Source of the DNA: Gordonia bronchialis DSM 43247
Lineage (GTDB): Bacteria > Actinomycetota > Actinomycetes > Mycobacteriales > Mycobacteriaceae
Assembly: GCF_000024785.1 (NCBI RefSeq)
Contig: NC_013441.1
Span: forward strand, 2,604,001-2,668,000
DNA: 64,000 bases
Direction: 5' to 3'
In this document: in pieces, positions 54,101 through 62,816 of the stretch
How the letters are laid out: every line of letters begins with the position of its first letter
Numbering within the stretch: position 1 is the stretch's first letter
The notes under the pieces: generated by a model
Databases searched by the model: none
What the model saw: only the letters and a program-made list of their open reading frames with translations
What the model was told of the DNA's origin: nothing
Program-made: the position numbers and the translations under genes

Positions 54101-54806
54101 CGGAACCTACGGGGCGGGCCTGCTGCAGCTGATCGACTCGCGCGACTGGCGCAGCGACGAGGACCTCGCCCGCGTCTACACCGAATGGGGCGGTTACGCC
54201 TACGGCCGCGACCTCGCGGGTGTGCCCGCCGTCGACGACATGCGCTCGGCCTACCGTCGGATCGCGGTCGCGGCCAAGAACACCGACACCCGTGAACACG
54301 ACATCGCCGACTCCGACGACTACTTCCAGTACCACGGCGGCATGGTCGCCACCGTGCGCGCGCTGACCGGCACCGCCCCGGATGCCTACATCGGCGACAG
54401 CACCCGCCCCGACGCGGTGCGCACCCGCACCCTGTCGGAGGAGACCAGCCGGGTCTTCCGGGCCCGGGTGGTCAATCCGCGCTGGATCTCGGCGATGCAG
54501 CGCCACGGCTACAAGGGTGCCTTCGAGATGGCGGCCACCGTCGACTATCTCTTCGGCTACGACGCCACCACCGGTGTGGTCGCGGACTGGATGTACGAGA
54601 AGCTGACCGAGGCCTACGTGCTGGACGAGGCGAATCAGCAGTTCATGCAGCAGTCGAATCCGTGGGCGCTGCACGGCATCGCCGAACGCCTGCTGGAAGC
54701 CGCCGAACGCGACCTGTGGGAGGCGCCGCCCACCGCGATGCTCGATGCGTTGCGCTCGGTGTACCTGCAGGCCGAAGGCGAGATCGAGGGCCGGGGAACC
54801 GACTGA
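51195..54806 (+). CDS. cobN: Cobaltochelatase subunit CobN
   Basis: A 1203-residue large subunit of the ATP-dependent cobalt chelatase acting on hydrogenobyrinate a,c-diamide. Features typical of CobN/BchH are VVHVGKHGNLEWLPGKTLG, the DLPLIYSFLVNDPGEGTQ block, GRNFYSVDPKAVPSRLAWE and the DVTVRISGFFRDAFPH block. The ATPase partners (CobS/CobT or ChlI/D-type) are not in the window. ATG 51195 follows AGGAG and a B12 riboswitch controls it. Counterpart of Rv2062c. It is the only cob gene here with a visible riboswitch. Confidence 0.97.
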   Translation: MILLLSTSDTDLLTAAAAAERDGVELTGANPSRILVDDIPGLADSADIVVVRILGGTRAWEDGLAAVAATGKPLVVCSGEQQPDPDLMAHSTVPAGVVAQAHNYLAAGGVANLVALHNFLSDTVLLTGLGFDPPVQTPAWGTLERRGRDDLPVSAPTIAVLYYRAQHLAGNTRYVDALCAAIEDRGARALPVFCASLRTAPDDLIELLGTADALVVTVLAAGGATPATASAGGDDEAWNIERLAALDIPILQGLCLTGSREDWASSDDGLSPLDVATQVAVPEFDGRIITVPFSFKEFDDDGLPWYQPDPERCARVAGIAVAHARLRTIAPAERRIAIMLSAYPTKHARIGNAVGLDTPRSLLRLLEALRDAGYHLGETPIPGVAEDDSDALIHAVIDAGGQDPDWLTEEALAANPIRMPAADYRDWYATLPAALRSGMEEHWGPAPGELFVDRSRNPDGDIVIAALTFGNIVIMVQPPRGFGENPVAIYHDPDLPPSHHYLASYRWLAAQTGFNADAVVHVGKHGNLEWLPGKTLGMSAECGTDAALGDLPLIYSFLVNDPGEGTQAKRRAHAVLVDHLIPPMARAESYGDIARLEQLLDEHANISALDPAKLPAIRQQIWTLLTAAKMDHDLGLAERPDEDVFDDMLLHVDGWLCEIKDVQIRDGLHVLGEPPRDDAEVDLVLAMLRARQLWGGTSALPGLREALGLVEDGAQARGDVDAVETLARELVAACAKGEWSEDAVARAADGHPAAVADVLGFAAREVVPRLRQTTGEIPRVLHALDGGFIPAGPSGSPLRGLINVLPTGRNFYSVDPKAVPSRLAWETGRAMADSLLERYLTDHGHHPASVGLSVWGTSAMRTSGDDVAEVLALLGVMPVWDEASRRVTSLELIDLAELGRPRIDVTVRISGFFRDAFPHVVTMLDDAVALAAAADEPDDQNFVAAHVRASLADHGDHRRAITRVFGSKPGTYGAGLLQLIDSRDWRSDEDLARVYTEWGGYAYGRDLAGVPAVDDMRSAYRRIAVAAKNTDTREHDIADSDDYFQYHGGMVATVRALTGTAPDAYIGDSTRPDAVRTRTLSEETSRVFRARVVNPRWISAMQRHGYKGAFEMAATVDYLFGYDATTGVVADWMYEKLTEAYVLDEANQQFMQQSNPWALHGIAERLLEAAERDLWEAPPTAMLDALRSVYLQAEGEIEGRGTD

Positions 54807-54898
54807 GGGGTCCGGTTCGTTGCACGGGGGAGACTTCGATGAGGTTCCCCCGGACGCAGACGTGCCGGTGCGCGGACCTCGCAGAAAGGCAGGAAGCC

Positions 54899-55417
54899 AT
54901 GCGCCTGCGTCACATGTTCTTCGTCTATGTGGTGGCGGAGTTGGCCGCCTTCGTCGCCATCGGGATGACCCTGGGCTTCGGTTGGGCCATTCTCATCAGT
55001 CTGGCCGCCGGGTTGCTCGGACTCGTGATCCTGCAATGGCAGGGCCGCAAGGTGTTCGGTCAGCTGCGCAGCGCGTCGCGCAACGAGGTCGACCCGGCCG
55101 GACCATTGGCCGACAGCGCCCTGTTCGCCGTGGCGACCGTGTTGCTGATCGTGCCCGGAGTGGTGTCGACCGCCGTCGGCGTCCTGATGCTGGCCCCACC
55201 GGTCCGCACACTGGCCCGTCCGGCCATCGTCGCGGTGGGTGCGCGGCGCGTGGCGACCGCGATGGATCGGGCGGGGGTGTACGCGACCGGTGTCTATCGG
55301 GGCGGCGTCGCAGGTGGTGACGTGATCGACGGGACCGTCGTCGACTCGGACCCGGCCCGGACTTCGCGGACCTCGCCGCCGTCGGGTGTCGCCGGGCAGC
55401 TGCCGCAGGGCCGCTGA
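54899..55417 (+). CDS. fxsA: FxsA family membrane protein
   Basis: A 172-residue protein with an N-terminal membrane region of three to four helices (about 5-100): MFFVYVVAELAAFVAIG, the conserved GxxWxxLISLAAGLLGLVIL segment, and the PGVVSTAVGVLMLAPPVR loop. The C-terminal 60 residues are polar. E. coli FxsA blocks phage T7 exclusion by F plasmid when overproduced; its normal role is unknown. AGGAAG precedes ATG 54899. Same neighbourhood as Rv2053c near ppm1. Confidence 0.88.
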   Translation: MRLRHMFFVYVVAELAAFVAIGMTLGFGWAILISLAAGLLGLVILQWQGRKVFGQLRSASRNEVDPAGPLADSALFAVATVLLIVPGVVSTAVGVLMLAPPVRTLARPAIVAVGARRVATAMDRAGVYATGVYRGGVAGGDVIDGTVVDSDPARTSRTSPPSGVAGQLPQGR

Positions 55418-55444
55418 GGATCACCGCGCCCGCGCAGGGCAGAC

Positions 55445-57079
55445 TTGACCACCGTGCCGACCGAACTGCTCCTCGGCGGAGCCGTGTACTCCGCAACCGT
55501 GCCCCATGGGACCGCGATTGCCGTCACCGACGGCATGGTGGTGTGGGTCGGTAGTGACGACGTCGGACGGGCGTTGCACCCCGACGCGCACGTCACCGAC
55601 CTGGGCGGCCGGTTCGTGGCACCCGCCTTCGTCGACTCCCACGTCCACCTCACCTCGACCGGGCTCGCGCTCCTGGGGCTGACCCTCAACGACGCCACCG
55701 GTCGTCGGGACTGTCTGGCCCGGGTCGGCGCTGCGGTACCCGGCCTCGACGACGGCGAGGTCCTCTGGGGACTCGGGTGGGACGATTCCACCTGGTCGGG
55801 GCCCGATGCCGACGACCGGCGGTTCCCGACGACCTCGGAACTCGACGCGGTGGCCGACAACCGCCCGGTCTATCTGGCCCGCATCGACGAGCATTCCGCG
55901 GTGGCCTCCACCGCGCTGCGCCGGCTGGTCCCGGACCTGGAGCAGGCTGCCGGCTATCACCCGGAGGAGCCGCTGACCGCCGAGGCCCACCACCTGGTCC
56001 GGGGCGCGGCCCGGCAGCTGCTCACCCCGGCACACCGCGCCCGCGCCCAGCGGCGCGCGCTCGACCTCGCCGCCTCCCGGGGTGTGGTGGCCGTGCACGA
56101 GAACGGCGGCCCCGACATCAGTGGGCTCGACGACTTCCTGGCCCTCGCCGACCTCGCCCACCCGGTCGAGGTGCGTCGCTACTGGGGACAGGCGGTCAGC
56201 GACGCCGACCACGCCGCCGAACTGGCCGCGATCACCCGGGCCGACGCGCTCGGGGGTGACCTTTTCATCGACGGCGCCATCGGATCGCACACCGCGTGGC
56301 TCACCGAGCCGTACGCCGACGACCCACAGAGCATCGGCATCTGCTACCTCGACCGCGAGGCGATCCGCACCCATGTGCGCGCCTGCACCCAGGCCGGCAT
56401 CCAGGCAGGTTTCCACGTCATCGGCGACGCCGGTACCGAGGCGGTGGTGAGCGTCTTCGACGAGCTCGCCACCGAACTCGGTACGCCCGCCCTGGCACGC
56501 TGCGCCCATCGCCTCGAGCACGCCGAGATGGTGTCGGCCGCACAGGCCGACGTCTTGGCCCGCTGCGGCGTCATCGCGAGCATGCAACCGCTGTTCGATG
56601 CGGCCTGGGGCGGTCCCGGTGAGCTCTACTCCCAGCGTCTGGGCGACCACCGTGCTCCCGGCCTCAACGACTTCGCCATGCTGGCCAAAGCCGGTGTGGC
56701 GCTGTCCTTCTCGTCGGACGCCCCGGTGACCGACATCGACCCGTGGGCCACCATCCGCGCGGCGGTGCACCACCATCGGCCACGCAACGCCATCTCCGCG
56801 CGCGGCGCGTTCGCCGCCTGCACCCGGGGTGGCTGGCGGGCCGGCGGCATCAACGACGGCCTGACCGGAACCCTGGAACCGGGCGCCCGGGCCGCCTACG
56901 CCATCTGGAACGTCGAGGACATGGTGGTCGCCGGGTCGCATGCCGGCGTCGCGCGGTGGTCCACCGACCCTCGCTCACGTGTGCCCGCCCTGCCCGACGT
57001 CGCTCCCGACGCATCCCTGCCCACCTGTGTGCGGACGGTGCACCGCGATCGCATCGTCTTCGACCGGGGCGAACTGTGA
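55445..57079 (+). CDS. Amidohydrolase family protein (YtcJ-like)
   Basis: A 544-residue zinc-type hydrolase of amidohydrolase family 3. Metal ligands are the HVH in FVDSHVHLTS, further His residues in GFHVIGDAG and HRLEHAEMV, and the Asp in SFSSDAPVTDID. A small beta domain surrounds the barrel (residues 1-50 and the end). The substrate is unknown; family members hydrolyse amide or imide bonds. TTG 55445 or GTG 55454 may start. The stop shares four bases with lnt, so it is in the lipoprotein-processing operon by position, and this gene is extra compared with M. tuberculosis. Confidence 0.86.
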   Translation: MTTVPTELLLGGAVYSATVPHGTAIAVTDGMVVWVGSDDVGRALHPDAHVTDLGGRFVAPAFVDSHVHLTSTGLALLGLTLNDATGRRDCLARVGAAVPGLDDGEVLWGLGWDDSTWSGPDADDRRFPTTSELDAVADNRPVYLARIDEHSAVASTALRRLVPDLEQAAGYHPEEPLTAEAHHLVRGAARQLLTPAHRARAQRRALDLAASRGVVAVHENGGPDISGLDDFLALADLAHPVEVRRYWGQAVSDADHAAELAAITRADALGGDLFIDGAIGSHTAWLTEPYADDPQSIGICYLDREAIRTHVRACTQAGIQAGFHVIGDAGTEAVVSVFDELATELGTPALARCAHRLEHAEMVSAAQADVLARCGVIASMQPLFDAAWGGPGELYSQRLGDHRAPGLNDFAMLAKAGVALSFSSDAPVTDIDPWATIRAAVHHHRPRNAISARGAFAACTRGGWRAGGINDGLTGTLEPGARAAYAIWNVEDMVVAGSHAGVARWSTDPRSRVPALPDVAPDASLPTCVRTVHRDRIVFDRGEL

Positions 57080-58716
57080 GCCGAATCTGGGTGCTGCGCA
57101 CCGCGGTCGCGGCGGTCGCCGGGATCGCGATGTGGGCGGCGTTCCCGCCGCACACCTGGTGGTTCTGTGCGGTCATCGGCACCGGATTGCTGTTCGGTGT
57201 GCTCAGCATCGGGCGACCGCGGGCGCGTACCGGAGCCTGGCTGGGCTTCGTGTTCGGTCTCGGTTTCTTCGTTCCGCTGCTGCCGTGGATCGGCGTCTAC
57301 GTCGGTCCACTGCCCTGGCTGGCACTGGCCGTCGTCCTCGCCGTCTATCAGGCACTGTTCGGGGTCATCGCCGTCATCACCATGCGGCTGGGCTGCCCGC
57401 CACTGTGGTTCACCGTGTCCTGGGTATTCGTCGAAGCACTGCGATCGGGTTTCCCGTTTGGTGGATTCCCGTGGGGGAGAGCAGCATTCAGTCAGGTCGA
57501 CGGGCCGCTGCTGCCACTGGCGTCCGCCTTCGGCGCACCGGGGGTGTCGGCCGGCGTCGCGCTCTTCGGCTCGGGCGTCGTCTGGTTGCTCGCGGTGCTC
57601 TACCGCGCCTACCGGACCAGCGGGCAACCCGGCGGTCCCGGTGTCCGGGTGGCGTTCCTGGCTGTCGTCGTGGCCCTGCTCGCGCCGATGTCCGCGATCG
57701 CGCTCACCCCGTCGACGCTGGAGAAGACCGTGTCGTCCTCCTCGACCAAGGTCGCGGCGATCCAGGGCAACGTGCCCCGGCTCGGTCTCGAATTCAATGC
57801 GCAGCGTCGCGCGGTCCTCGACAACCATGTACGCACGACATATGCGCTCGCCGCCGCGGTGGACGCCGGTACCGCCGAACGCCCCGACATCGTCTTCTGG
57901 CCAGAGAACGCCTCGGACATCTCGCCGCTGACCAACGCCGACGCCGCAGCCGTGATCACCGCGGCGTCCATCGCCGTCGGGGCGCCGATCCTCGTCGGCA
58001 CCCTGGTGCGCAACGCGGACGGACGGCCCACCAACACCGTTCTGGTGTGGGACGGGCAGCGTGGACCGATCGACCGCTACGACAAACACATCGTGCAGCC
58101 GTTCGGTGAGTATCTACCGTGGCGACCCTTCTTCCGGATGTTCTCCTCGTATGCGGACATGGCCGGTAACTTCGCGCCCGGGACCGGCAGTTCGGCCGTG
58201 ATGGTGCCCACTCGATCCGGGAATGTCGACGTCGGTATCGCGACCTGCTGGGAGGTGGCCTTCGACCGGGCCGCGCGCGATGCCGTGGACGACGGCGCAC
58301 AGATCCTGTTCGTCCCGACCAACAACGCCACCTTCGGCCGGTCCACCATGACCTACCAGCAGCTGGCCATGTCGCAGGTGCGGGCCGTCGAGCACGGGCG
58401 GGCCGTGGTGGTCGCCGCAACGAGCGGCGTCAGTGCCATCGTCGAACCCGATGGCACAATGACGTCACAGTCGGGCGTGTTCACCTCCGCGGTGCTGGCC
58501 AATCGCCTACCACTGCACGAGGGCCGCACGTTGGCGACCCGGCTCGGGGACTGGCCGCAGACCGTCGCCGTGGTCGTTGCACTGGTGGGGCTTTTGGTTG
58601 CGATCAGGCGGCGTACTAGGTTCACAGACGGACCACGGGTCCCACCGGCGGCAACGCAGCCCGCCACGGTGAGGCCCTCCGGTGAGACAAAGGAGCTCGA
58701 TGGCATCGGGGAGTGA
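57076..58716 (+). CDS. lnt: Apolipoprotein N-acyltransferase
   Basis: A 546-residue membrane enzyme that adds the third acyl chain to lipoproteins. The N-terminal half has about six helices; the C-terminal nitrilase-like domain faces outwards and holds the triad Glu277 (WPENAS), Lys337 ([14 protein letters not shown]) and Cys391 (ATCWEVAFD). One last helix follows near residue 500. GTG 57076 overlaps the amidohydrolase stop (GTGA). In M. tuberculosis this domain is fused to the mannose synthase as Ppm1; here they are separate, overlapping genes. Confidence 0.94.
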   Translation: MSRIWVLRTAVAAVAGIAMWAAFPPHTWWFCAVIGTGLLFGVLSIGRPRARTGAWLGFVFGLGFFVPLLPWIGVYVGPLPWLALAVVLAVYQALFGVIAVITMRLGCPPLWFTVSWVFVEALRSGFPFGGFPWGRAAFSQVDGPLLPLASAFGAPGVSAGVALFGSGVVWLLAVLYRAYRTSGQPGGPGVRVAFLAVVVALLAPMSAIALTPSTLEKTVSSSSTKVAAIQGNVPRLGLEFNAQRRAVLDNHVRTTYALAAAVDAGTAERPDIVFWPENASDISPLTNADAAAVITAASIAVGAPILVGTLVRNADGRPTNTVLVWDGQRGPIDRYDKHIVQPFGEYLPWRPFFRMFSSYADMAGNFAPGTGSSAVMVPTRSGNVDVGIATCWEVAFDRAARDAVDDGAQILFVPTNNATFGRSTMTYQQLAMSQVRAVEHGRAVVVAATSGVSAIVEPDGTMTSQSGVFTSAVLANRLPLHEGRTLATRLGDWPQTVAVVVALVGLLVAIRRRTRFTDGPRVPPAATQPATVRPSGETKELDGIGE

Positions 58717-59518
58717 CGCTACGTCCGGGACGGGACATCCCGACGATGCACGGCAGCGGATCGTCGCCGACGACGGCGCCGGGGCGCTTGTCGTGGTGCC
58801 CACGTTCAACGAGCGCGACAACCTGCCGGCGATCATCAAACGTCTGCACACAGCTCTCCCGGGCACCCATGTCCTGGTAGTCGACGATTCCAGCCCGGAC
58901 GGTACCGGCCGGGTCGCCGACGAACTCGCCGCCGCCGACGATGCGGCCCGCATCCACGTCCTGCACCGGGTCGAGAAGGACGGCCTCGGCCGGGCCTACC
59001 TCGCCGGATTCGCCTGGGGGCTGGCGCGCGACTATCAGGTCATCATCGAGATGGACGCCGACGGCAGTCACGCCCCCGAGCAACTCCACCGCCTGCTCAA
59101 CGGCATCAACGAGGGTGCCGACCTCGTCATCGGATCGCGCTACGTGCCCGGTGGCAGACTCGTGAACTGGCCCAAACGACGCGAGTTCCTGTCGCGCGGG
59201 GCCAACACCTACGCGCGGCTGGCTCTGGGAGCCCAAGTCCACGACATCACCGCAGGTTATCGCGCCTATCGGCGGATCGTGTTGGAGAAGATCGCGCTCG
59301 ACACGATCGAGTCGGCGGGCTACTGCTTCCAGATCGACCTGGCATGGCGAACCGTGCGCGCCGGTTTCGACGTGCGTGAGGTGCCCATCACCTTCACCGA
59401 ACGCGAAGTCGGTGAATCCAAGATGAGCGGCGGCGTGATGACCGAGGCCTTCACGATGGTCGCGCGGTGGGGTATCGCCGGCCGGCTGGAGAAATGGGGA
59501 ATCGGTCGCTCGCGCTGA
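58700..59518 (+). CDS. Polyprenol monophosphomannose synthase
   Basis: A 272-residue GT2 enzyme that transfers mannose from GDP-mannose to polyprenyl phosphate for lipomannan, lipoarabinomannan and protein mannosylation. [19 protein letters not shown] opens the nucleotide fold, the DxD metal motif is [13 protein letters not shown], and [20 protein letters not shown] is typical of Dpm1/Ppm1. No membrane span. ATG 58700 follows AGGAG and lies inside the lnt end (17-base overlap). The stop sits in the loop of a strong hairpin. Confidence 0.95.
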   Translation: MASGSDATSGTGHPDDARQRIVADDGAGALVVVPTFNERDNLPAIIKRLHTALPGTHVLVVDDSSPDGTGRVADELAAADDAARIHVLHRVEKDGLGRAYLAGFAWGLARDYQVIIEMDADGSHAPEQLHRLLNGINEGADLVIGSRYVPGGRLVNWPKRREFLSRGANTYARLALGAQVHDITAGYRAYRRIVLEKIALDTIESAGYCFQIDLAWRTVRAGFDVREVPITFTEREVGESKMSGGVMTEAFTMVARWGIAGRLEKWGIGRSR

Positions 59519-59532
59519 GAGCGCGAGCGACC
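59504..59532. terminator. Hairpin spanning the mannose synthase stop, before convergent rbpA
   Basis: GGTCGCTCGCGC and GCGCGAGCGACC form a perfect 12-bp stem with the loop TGAGA, which contains the stop codon TGA. rbpA ends 11 bases further on the other strand. A two-way terminator without a T tract. Confidence 0.6.
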
Positions 59533-59542
59533 TACACCACCA

Positions 59543-59887
59543 CTAGTTGGTGACGCCCTTACGGCGCTGCTTGAGCAGGTCGAGACGCTCGTTGAGCAGC
59601 ACCTCGAGCTCCTCCTCGCTGCGGCGTTCGAGCAGCATGTCCCAGTGGGTACGCGGCGGCTTGACCTTCTTCTCCTCGGGCTCGGCGCCCTCGAGGATGG
59701 TGCCCTCCATGCCATTCTTGCACGGCCACTTCGACGGCACCTCGGCCTCGTCGGCGAAGGGGACGTCGAAGATCTCACCGTTGTCGGTGCGGTACTGGAC
59801 GATGCGACGGGGCGCGAGGTCGTGGTCGCGATCGGTCTCGTAGCTCACCGCACCGAGGCGGCTACCCCGAAGTACTCGATCTGCCAT
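59543..59887 (-). CDS. rbpA: RNA polymerase-binding protein RbpA
   Basis: A 114-residue essential transcription factor of Actinobacteria that binds group 1 and 2 sigma factors and stabilises open promoter complexes. ADRVLRGSRLGAVSYETDRD is the flexible N-terminus and basic linker; the central core (about 28-75, with PSKWPCKNGMEG) and the C-terminal sigma-interacting helices (THWDMLLERRSEEELEVLL) are clear. ATG 59887 follows GGAGGA at seven bases. It is leadered, in contrast to many genes here. Confidence 0.97.
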   Translation of the reverse strand: MADRVLRGSRLGAVSYETDRDHDLAPRRIVQYRTDNGEIFDVPFADEAEVPSKWPCKNGMEGTILEGAEPEEKKVKPPRTHWDMLLERRSEEELEVLLNERLDLLKQRRKGVTN

Positions 59888-60047
59888 GGAAATGTCCTCC
59901 AGCTTTCGTCGACTGAAATCTCGATCTCGATTGTCTCGGCGGCACTGCTCGGCCTGGTGCTCACGACCGGCGACAGTGTCGTCAACAGACCCATGCTACC
60001 CGCCCGACACCCGCCGGACGCTGCACGCGCACGCACATACGGCGCGG

Positions 60048-60053
60048 TAGGTT
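60048..60053 (+). promoter_or_regulatory. Leaderless -10 box (TAGGTT) before the small Cys-rich protein
   Basis: TAGGTT, six bases, then GTG 60060. An overlapping ATG at 60058 is in a different frame and lacks a conserved product. Confidence 0.5.
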
Positions 60054-60059
60054 TGCCAT

Positions 60060-60398
60060 GTGGAATCCACCCGCCGTCGTCAGCGCCCGTACGCGTGCGC
60101 GTGGTGTGGGCGGACCATGGTGGACTCCGAGCTCGGCCGGCGTCGAAAGTACTGCAAACGATCGTGCCGGCAGCGCGCCTACGAGCAGAGAACGCTGGTC
60201 GAGGGCACGGCTATTCCCGCCGACGCGATCATCCTCTCCGCAGCCGAGGCGGCCGACCTCGGCGATCGATTGTTCGCCCTGCGGTGCGCGGCCGAGGACC
60301 TCGACACCGCGCTCGCCGAACAGGCCGACACCGCGACGCTGACCGAACTCGCCGCCGAGGTGGTCTCCCTGGCCCGGGAAGCCGAGAAGTTGCGTTGA
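60060..60398 (+). CDS. Small Cys-rich (zinc finger-like) protein
   Basis: A 112-residue protein. The N-terminal 45 residues are very basic and contain CAWC then, after 17 residues, YCKRSCRQRAYEQR, four Cys in a CxxC-x17-CxxxC arrangement that resembles FCS/HNH-like zinc fingers and could bind nucleic acid. The C-terminal half is an Ala/Leu/Glu-rich helix (about 55-110) that may form a coiled coil. I do not recognise a named family. The stop shares four bases with the TTG of the DUF475 gene, giving a three-gene unit with the cyclase. Confidence 0.6.
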   Translation: MESTRRRQRPYACAWCGRTMVDSELGRRRKYCKRSCRQRAYEQRTLVEGTAIPADAIILSAAEAADLGDRLFALRCAAEDLDTALAEQADTATLTELAAEVVSLAREAEKLR

Positions 60399-61519
60399 CG
60401 ATCCGCATCTTCGGATTGTCCGCGGTCGTGACACTGCTCGCGCTGGCCGTCGCCTTCGCCTATCGGGGATGGACCGGGCTCGCACTGTGCGCCATCCTCG
60501 GTGTCCTCGAGGTGTCGCTGTCCTTCGACAACGCCGTGATCAACGCGACGATCCTCGAGCGGATGAGCGAGTTCTGGCAGCGCATGTTCCTCACCGTCGG
60601 CGTCATCATCGCCGTCTTCGGGATGCGCCTGTTCTTCCCGCTCGCCATTGTCTGGGTGACCGCGGGTCTCGATCCGGCCGATGCCTTCCGGCTCGCGATG
60701 AATCCGCCCGCCGACGGCAGCGAGTACTTCGCCGACGGCAGTCCCAGCTACGAGACGATCCTGCACGACGCGAACCCGCAGATCGCGGCGTTCGGTGGGA
60801 TGTTCCTGCTCTTGCTGTTCCTCAACTTCGTGCTGAGCGACCGCGAGAACACCTGGCTGACCTGGTTCGAACGTCCGCTCGCCGCGCTCGGCAAACTCGA
60901 TCAGCTCGCGGTCGTCATCGCGGCCGCGGCGTTGCTGGCGGTGGCCCAGTTCCTCGCCGCCGAGGACAAGCGGGCGACGGTCCTCGTCGCCGGCCTGCTC
61001 GGCATCATCACCTACATCCTGGTCGACGGCCTGAGTTCCCTGTTCGCCGGGCAGGGCCACGACCGTGCCGCCGGATCCGGCGACGGATCCGGCGGTGCGA
61101 CCGGTCCGACGGCGGTCACCAGGGCAACCGGCAAAGCCGGGTTCTTCCTGTTCCTCTACCTCGAGGTACTCGACGCGTCGTTCTCCTTCGACGGCGTGAT
61201 CGGTGCCTTCGCGATCACACCGGACCCGATCATCATCGCACTCGGCCTCGGCTTCATCGGCGCGATGTTCGTCCGGTCCATCACGATCTTCCTCGTCCGC
61301 AAGGGCACCCTGGCGGAGTATCGCTACCTCGAACACGGTGCGCACTGGGCCATCGGTGCACTCGCGGTGATCCTGCTGACCAGCGTCAAGGTGCACATCC
61401 CCGAGATCATCACCGGCCTGATCGGCGTCGCCTTCATCGGCGCCGCACTGCTGAGCAGCATCCGGGCCAATCGACGTGACTCCCGCGCGAACGTCGTACG
61501 ACTAGGCTCCCAGGCGTGA
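60395..61519 (+). CDS. DUF475/TerC-like membrane protein
   Basis: A 374-residue membrane protein with about nine hydrophobic helices. Two related halves each carry an Asp-bearing motif: VLEVSLSFDNAVINATIL in the first and LEVLDASFSFDGVIGAF in the second, the pattern of TerC-type proteins (metal transport or tellurium resistance). The Asp residues probably bind a metal ion. TTG 60395 overlaps the upstream stop (TTGA) and the stop lies over the cyclase GTG. The transported substrate is not known; manganese is an option by analogy to TerC relatives. Confidence 0.85.
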   Translation: MTIRIFGLSAVVTLLALAVAFAYRGWTGLALCAILGVLEVSLSFDNAVINATILERMSEFWQRMFLTVGVIIAVFGMRLFFPLAIVWVTAGLDPADAFRLAMNPPADGSEYFADGSPSYETILHDANPQIAAFGGMFLLLLFLNFVLSDRENTWLTWFERPLAALGKLDQLAVVIAAAALLAVAQFLAAEDKRATVLVAGLLGIITYILVDGLSSLFAGQGHDRAAGSGDGSGGATGPTAVTRATGKAGFFLFLYLEVLDASFSFDGVIGAFAITPDPIIIALGLGFIGAMFVRSITIFLVRKGTLAEYRYLEHGAHWAIGALAVILLTSVKVHIPEIITGLIGVAFIGAALLSSIRANRRDSRANVVRLGSQA

Positions 61520-62349
61520 GCGCCCACAAGGGTTCAGATCCGGCCGGTTCAGATCCACCGGCGTCCCCCGAGGACCGCGCCGGCGCGGACGTCACGCCGG
61601 CGCGCCGCGCATCGGAGTTCCTGGCGCGGACCAATGCCAGCGATGGTGCCGTCAAGGCCGCCCGGGCCGCCCGGCGGCTCCTGCCCGAGGCCCCGCCACC
61701 CACCGCGGGCGACCGCGCCTCGGCACGCCTGGCGCGGTTGATCGGAGAGGCCGGGTCCGAGCGGCCCAGTGCCGTCCGCGAACTCGGGCTCGCGACGGTG
61801 CAGGTCTGGCAGTCGCTGGTCCGGCGCGGTCCACGCACCGACCGGCCGGTCCCGGCGACCATCCTGTTCACCGATCTGGTGAACTTCTTCACGTGGGCGC
61901 TGCGCGTCGGTGACGAACAAGTGCTCCGGCTGCTCGCCGAGGTCAACGACGTCACGCGGACCGTGGTGGTCCGCCGCGGCGGCACCATCGTCAAACACCT
62001 CGGGGACGGGGCCATGGCCGTGTTCACCGACGGAACCGAGGCGATCGAGGCGGGGTACGAGACGATCTGCGCGGTGAGCGCGCTCACCATCGACGGCTAC
62101 CGTCCGCAACTCCGGGCGGGCGTGCACACCGGAACCCCGCGCGCGGTCGGCGACGACTACCTCGGTGTCGACGTGAACATCGCGGCGCGGGTCGCCGCGG
62201 CCGCCGGCCCGGGGGAGTTGCTCGCGAGCGCCGACACGCTCGACGTCGCCGAGGCCGATCGGTACGTCCGGCGCCGGCGCCGGTTCAAGGCCAAAGGGGT
62301 GCCCGCCGACCTCGAGGTCTACTCGGTCATTCCCCGCTATTCGGACTGA
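61516..62349 (+). CDS. Class III adenylate cyclase
   Basis: A 277-residue cyclase. Residues 1-95 form an Ala/Arg-rich helical stretch with no membrane segment. The catalytic domain starts about 105. Metal-binding Asp120 (LFTDLVNFF) and Asp164 (LGDGAMAVF) are present, adenine-specifying Lys160 and Asp214 are in place, and Asn221 and Arg225 (DVNIAAR) serve the transition state, so ATP is the likely substrate. It needs a partner subunit to form two sites. GTG 61516 overlaps the DUF475 stop. No sensor domain is visible, so the input is unclear. Confidence 0.9.
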   Translation: MSAHKGSDPAGSDPPASPEDRAGADVTPARRASEFLARTNASDGAVKAARAARRLLPEAPPPTAGDRASARLARLIGEAGSERPSAVRELGLATVQVWQSLVRRGPRTDRPVPATILFTDLVNFFTWALRVGDEQVLRLLAEVNDVTRTVVVRRGGTIVKHLGDGAMAVFTDGTEAIEAGYETICAVSALTIDGYRPQLRAGVHTGTPRAVGDDYLGVDVNIAARVAAAAGPGELLASADTLDVAEADRYVRRRRRFKAKGVPADLEVYSVIPRYSD

Positions 62350-62560
62350 TCACGCCCCGCGTTCGGCTCGTGTTCGCACACCGCATGACACGATTGCGAT
62401 CATTGTGGATAGCACGCTGTTATCTGTCGCGCGACCGGTGTACAAAGGACCTCGACAGGGCCTCGGCGGTGGTGGGCGCCTCGCTCTCGAGAGCCGGAGC
62501 GCCCCGGCCCGAACAACATTCGAACGACCTTCGGTCAGAACAACTTGGTGGTGGCATCGC

Positions 62561-62788
62561 GTGGCAATCAACAGCAAGCAGCAGGAGATGCTGCAATTCG
62601 AGACCAGCTGGTACTCCCTCGGTGGCGGGTCGTCGCGTCAGATCATCGAACAGTTCGGTCTGTCCGATCGTGACTTCTTCTCCGAAGTCGATCGGCTCGT
62701 CGACACGGACCCGCCAGAAGCGTTGAGCAGAGCCGAACTTCGCCGCATGCGTGAAGTCATCCGGCGACGCCTGTGGATGGCGCGCTGA
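62561..62788 (+). CDS. DUF3263 family protein
   Basis: A 75-residue protein of unknown function with the family pattern MLQFETSWYSLGGGSSRQII and FFSEVDRLV, a helical, mostly charged domain ending in EVIRRRLWMAR. It resembles a helix-turn-helix-like unit (RQIIEQFGLSDRDFF), so DNA binding is plausible. GTG 62561 is the best start; an upstream in-frame ATG at 62405 would add a Gly/Arg-rich segment that does not look conserved. The 211 bases before it hold no other gene and no convincing promoter. Confidence 0.75.
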   Translation: MAINSKQQEMLQFETSWYSLGGGSSRQIIEQFGLSDRDFFSEVDRLVDTDPPEALSRAELRRMREVIRRRLWMAR

Positions 62789-62803
62789 GTCACCTCGGAC
62801 GAG

Positions 62804-62809
62804 TAATCT
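62804..62809 (+). promoter_or_regulatory. Leaderless -10 box (TAATCT) of the 113-residue Cys-rich protein
   Basis: TAATCT, seven bases, then GTG 62817. It fixes the start of a gene not otherwise easy to place. Confidence 0.5.
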
Positions 62810-62816
62810 CGGCAGC

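Noticed and set aside
62350..62560. An upstream start (ATG 62405) for the DUF3263 gene
   Set aside because: It would add about 52 Gly/Arg-rich residues not typical of the family; GTG 62561 gives the usual length.
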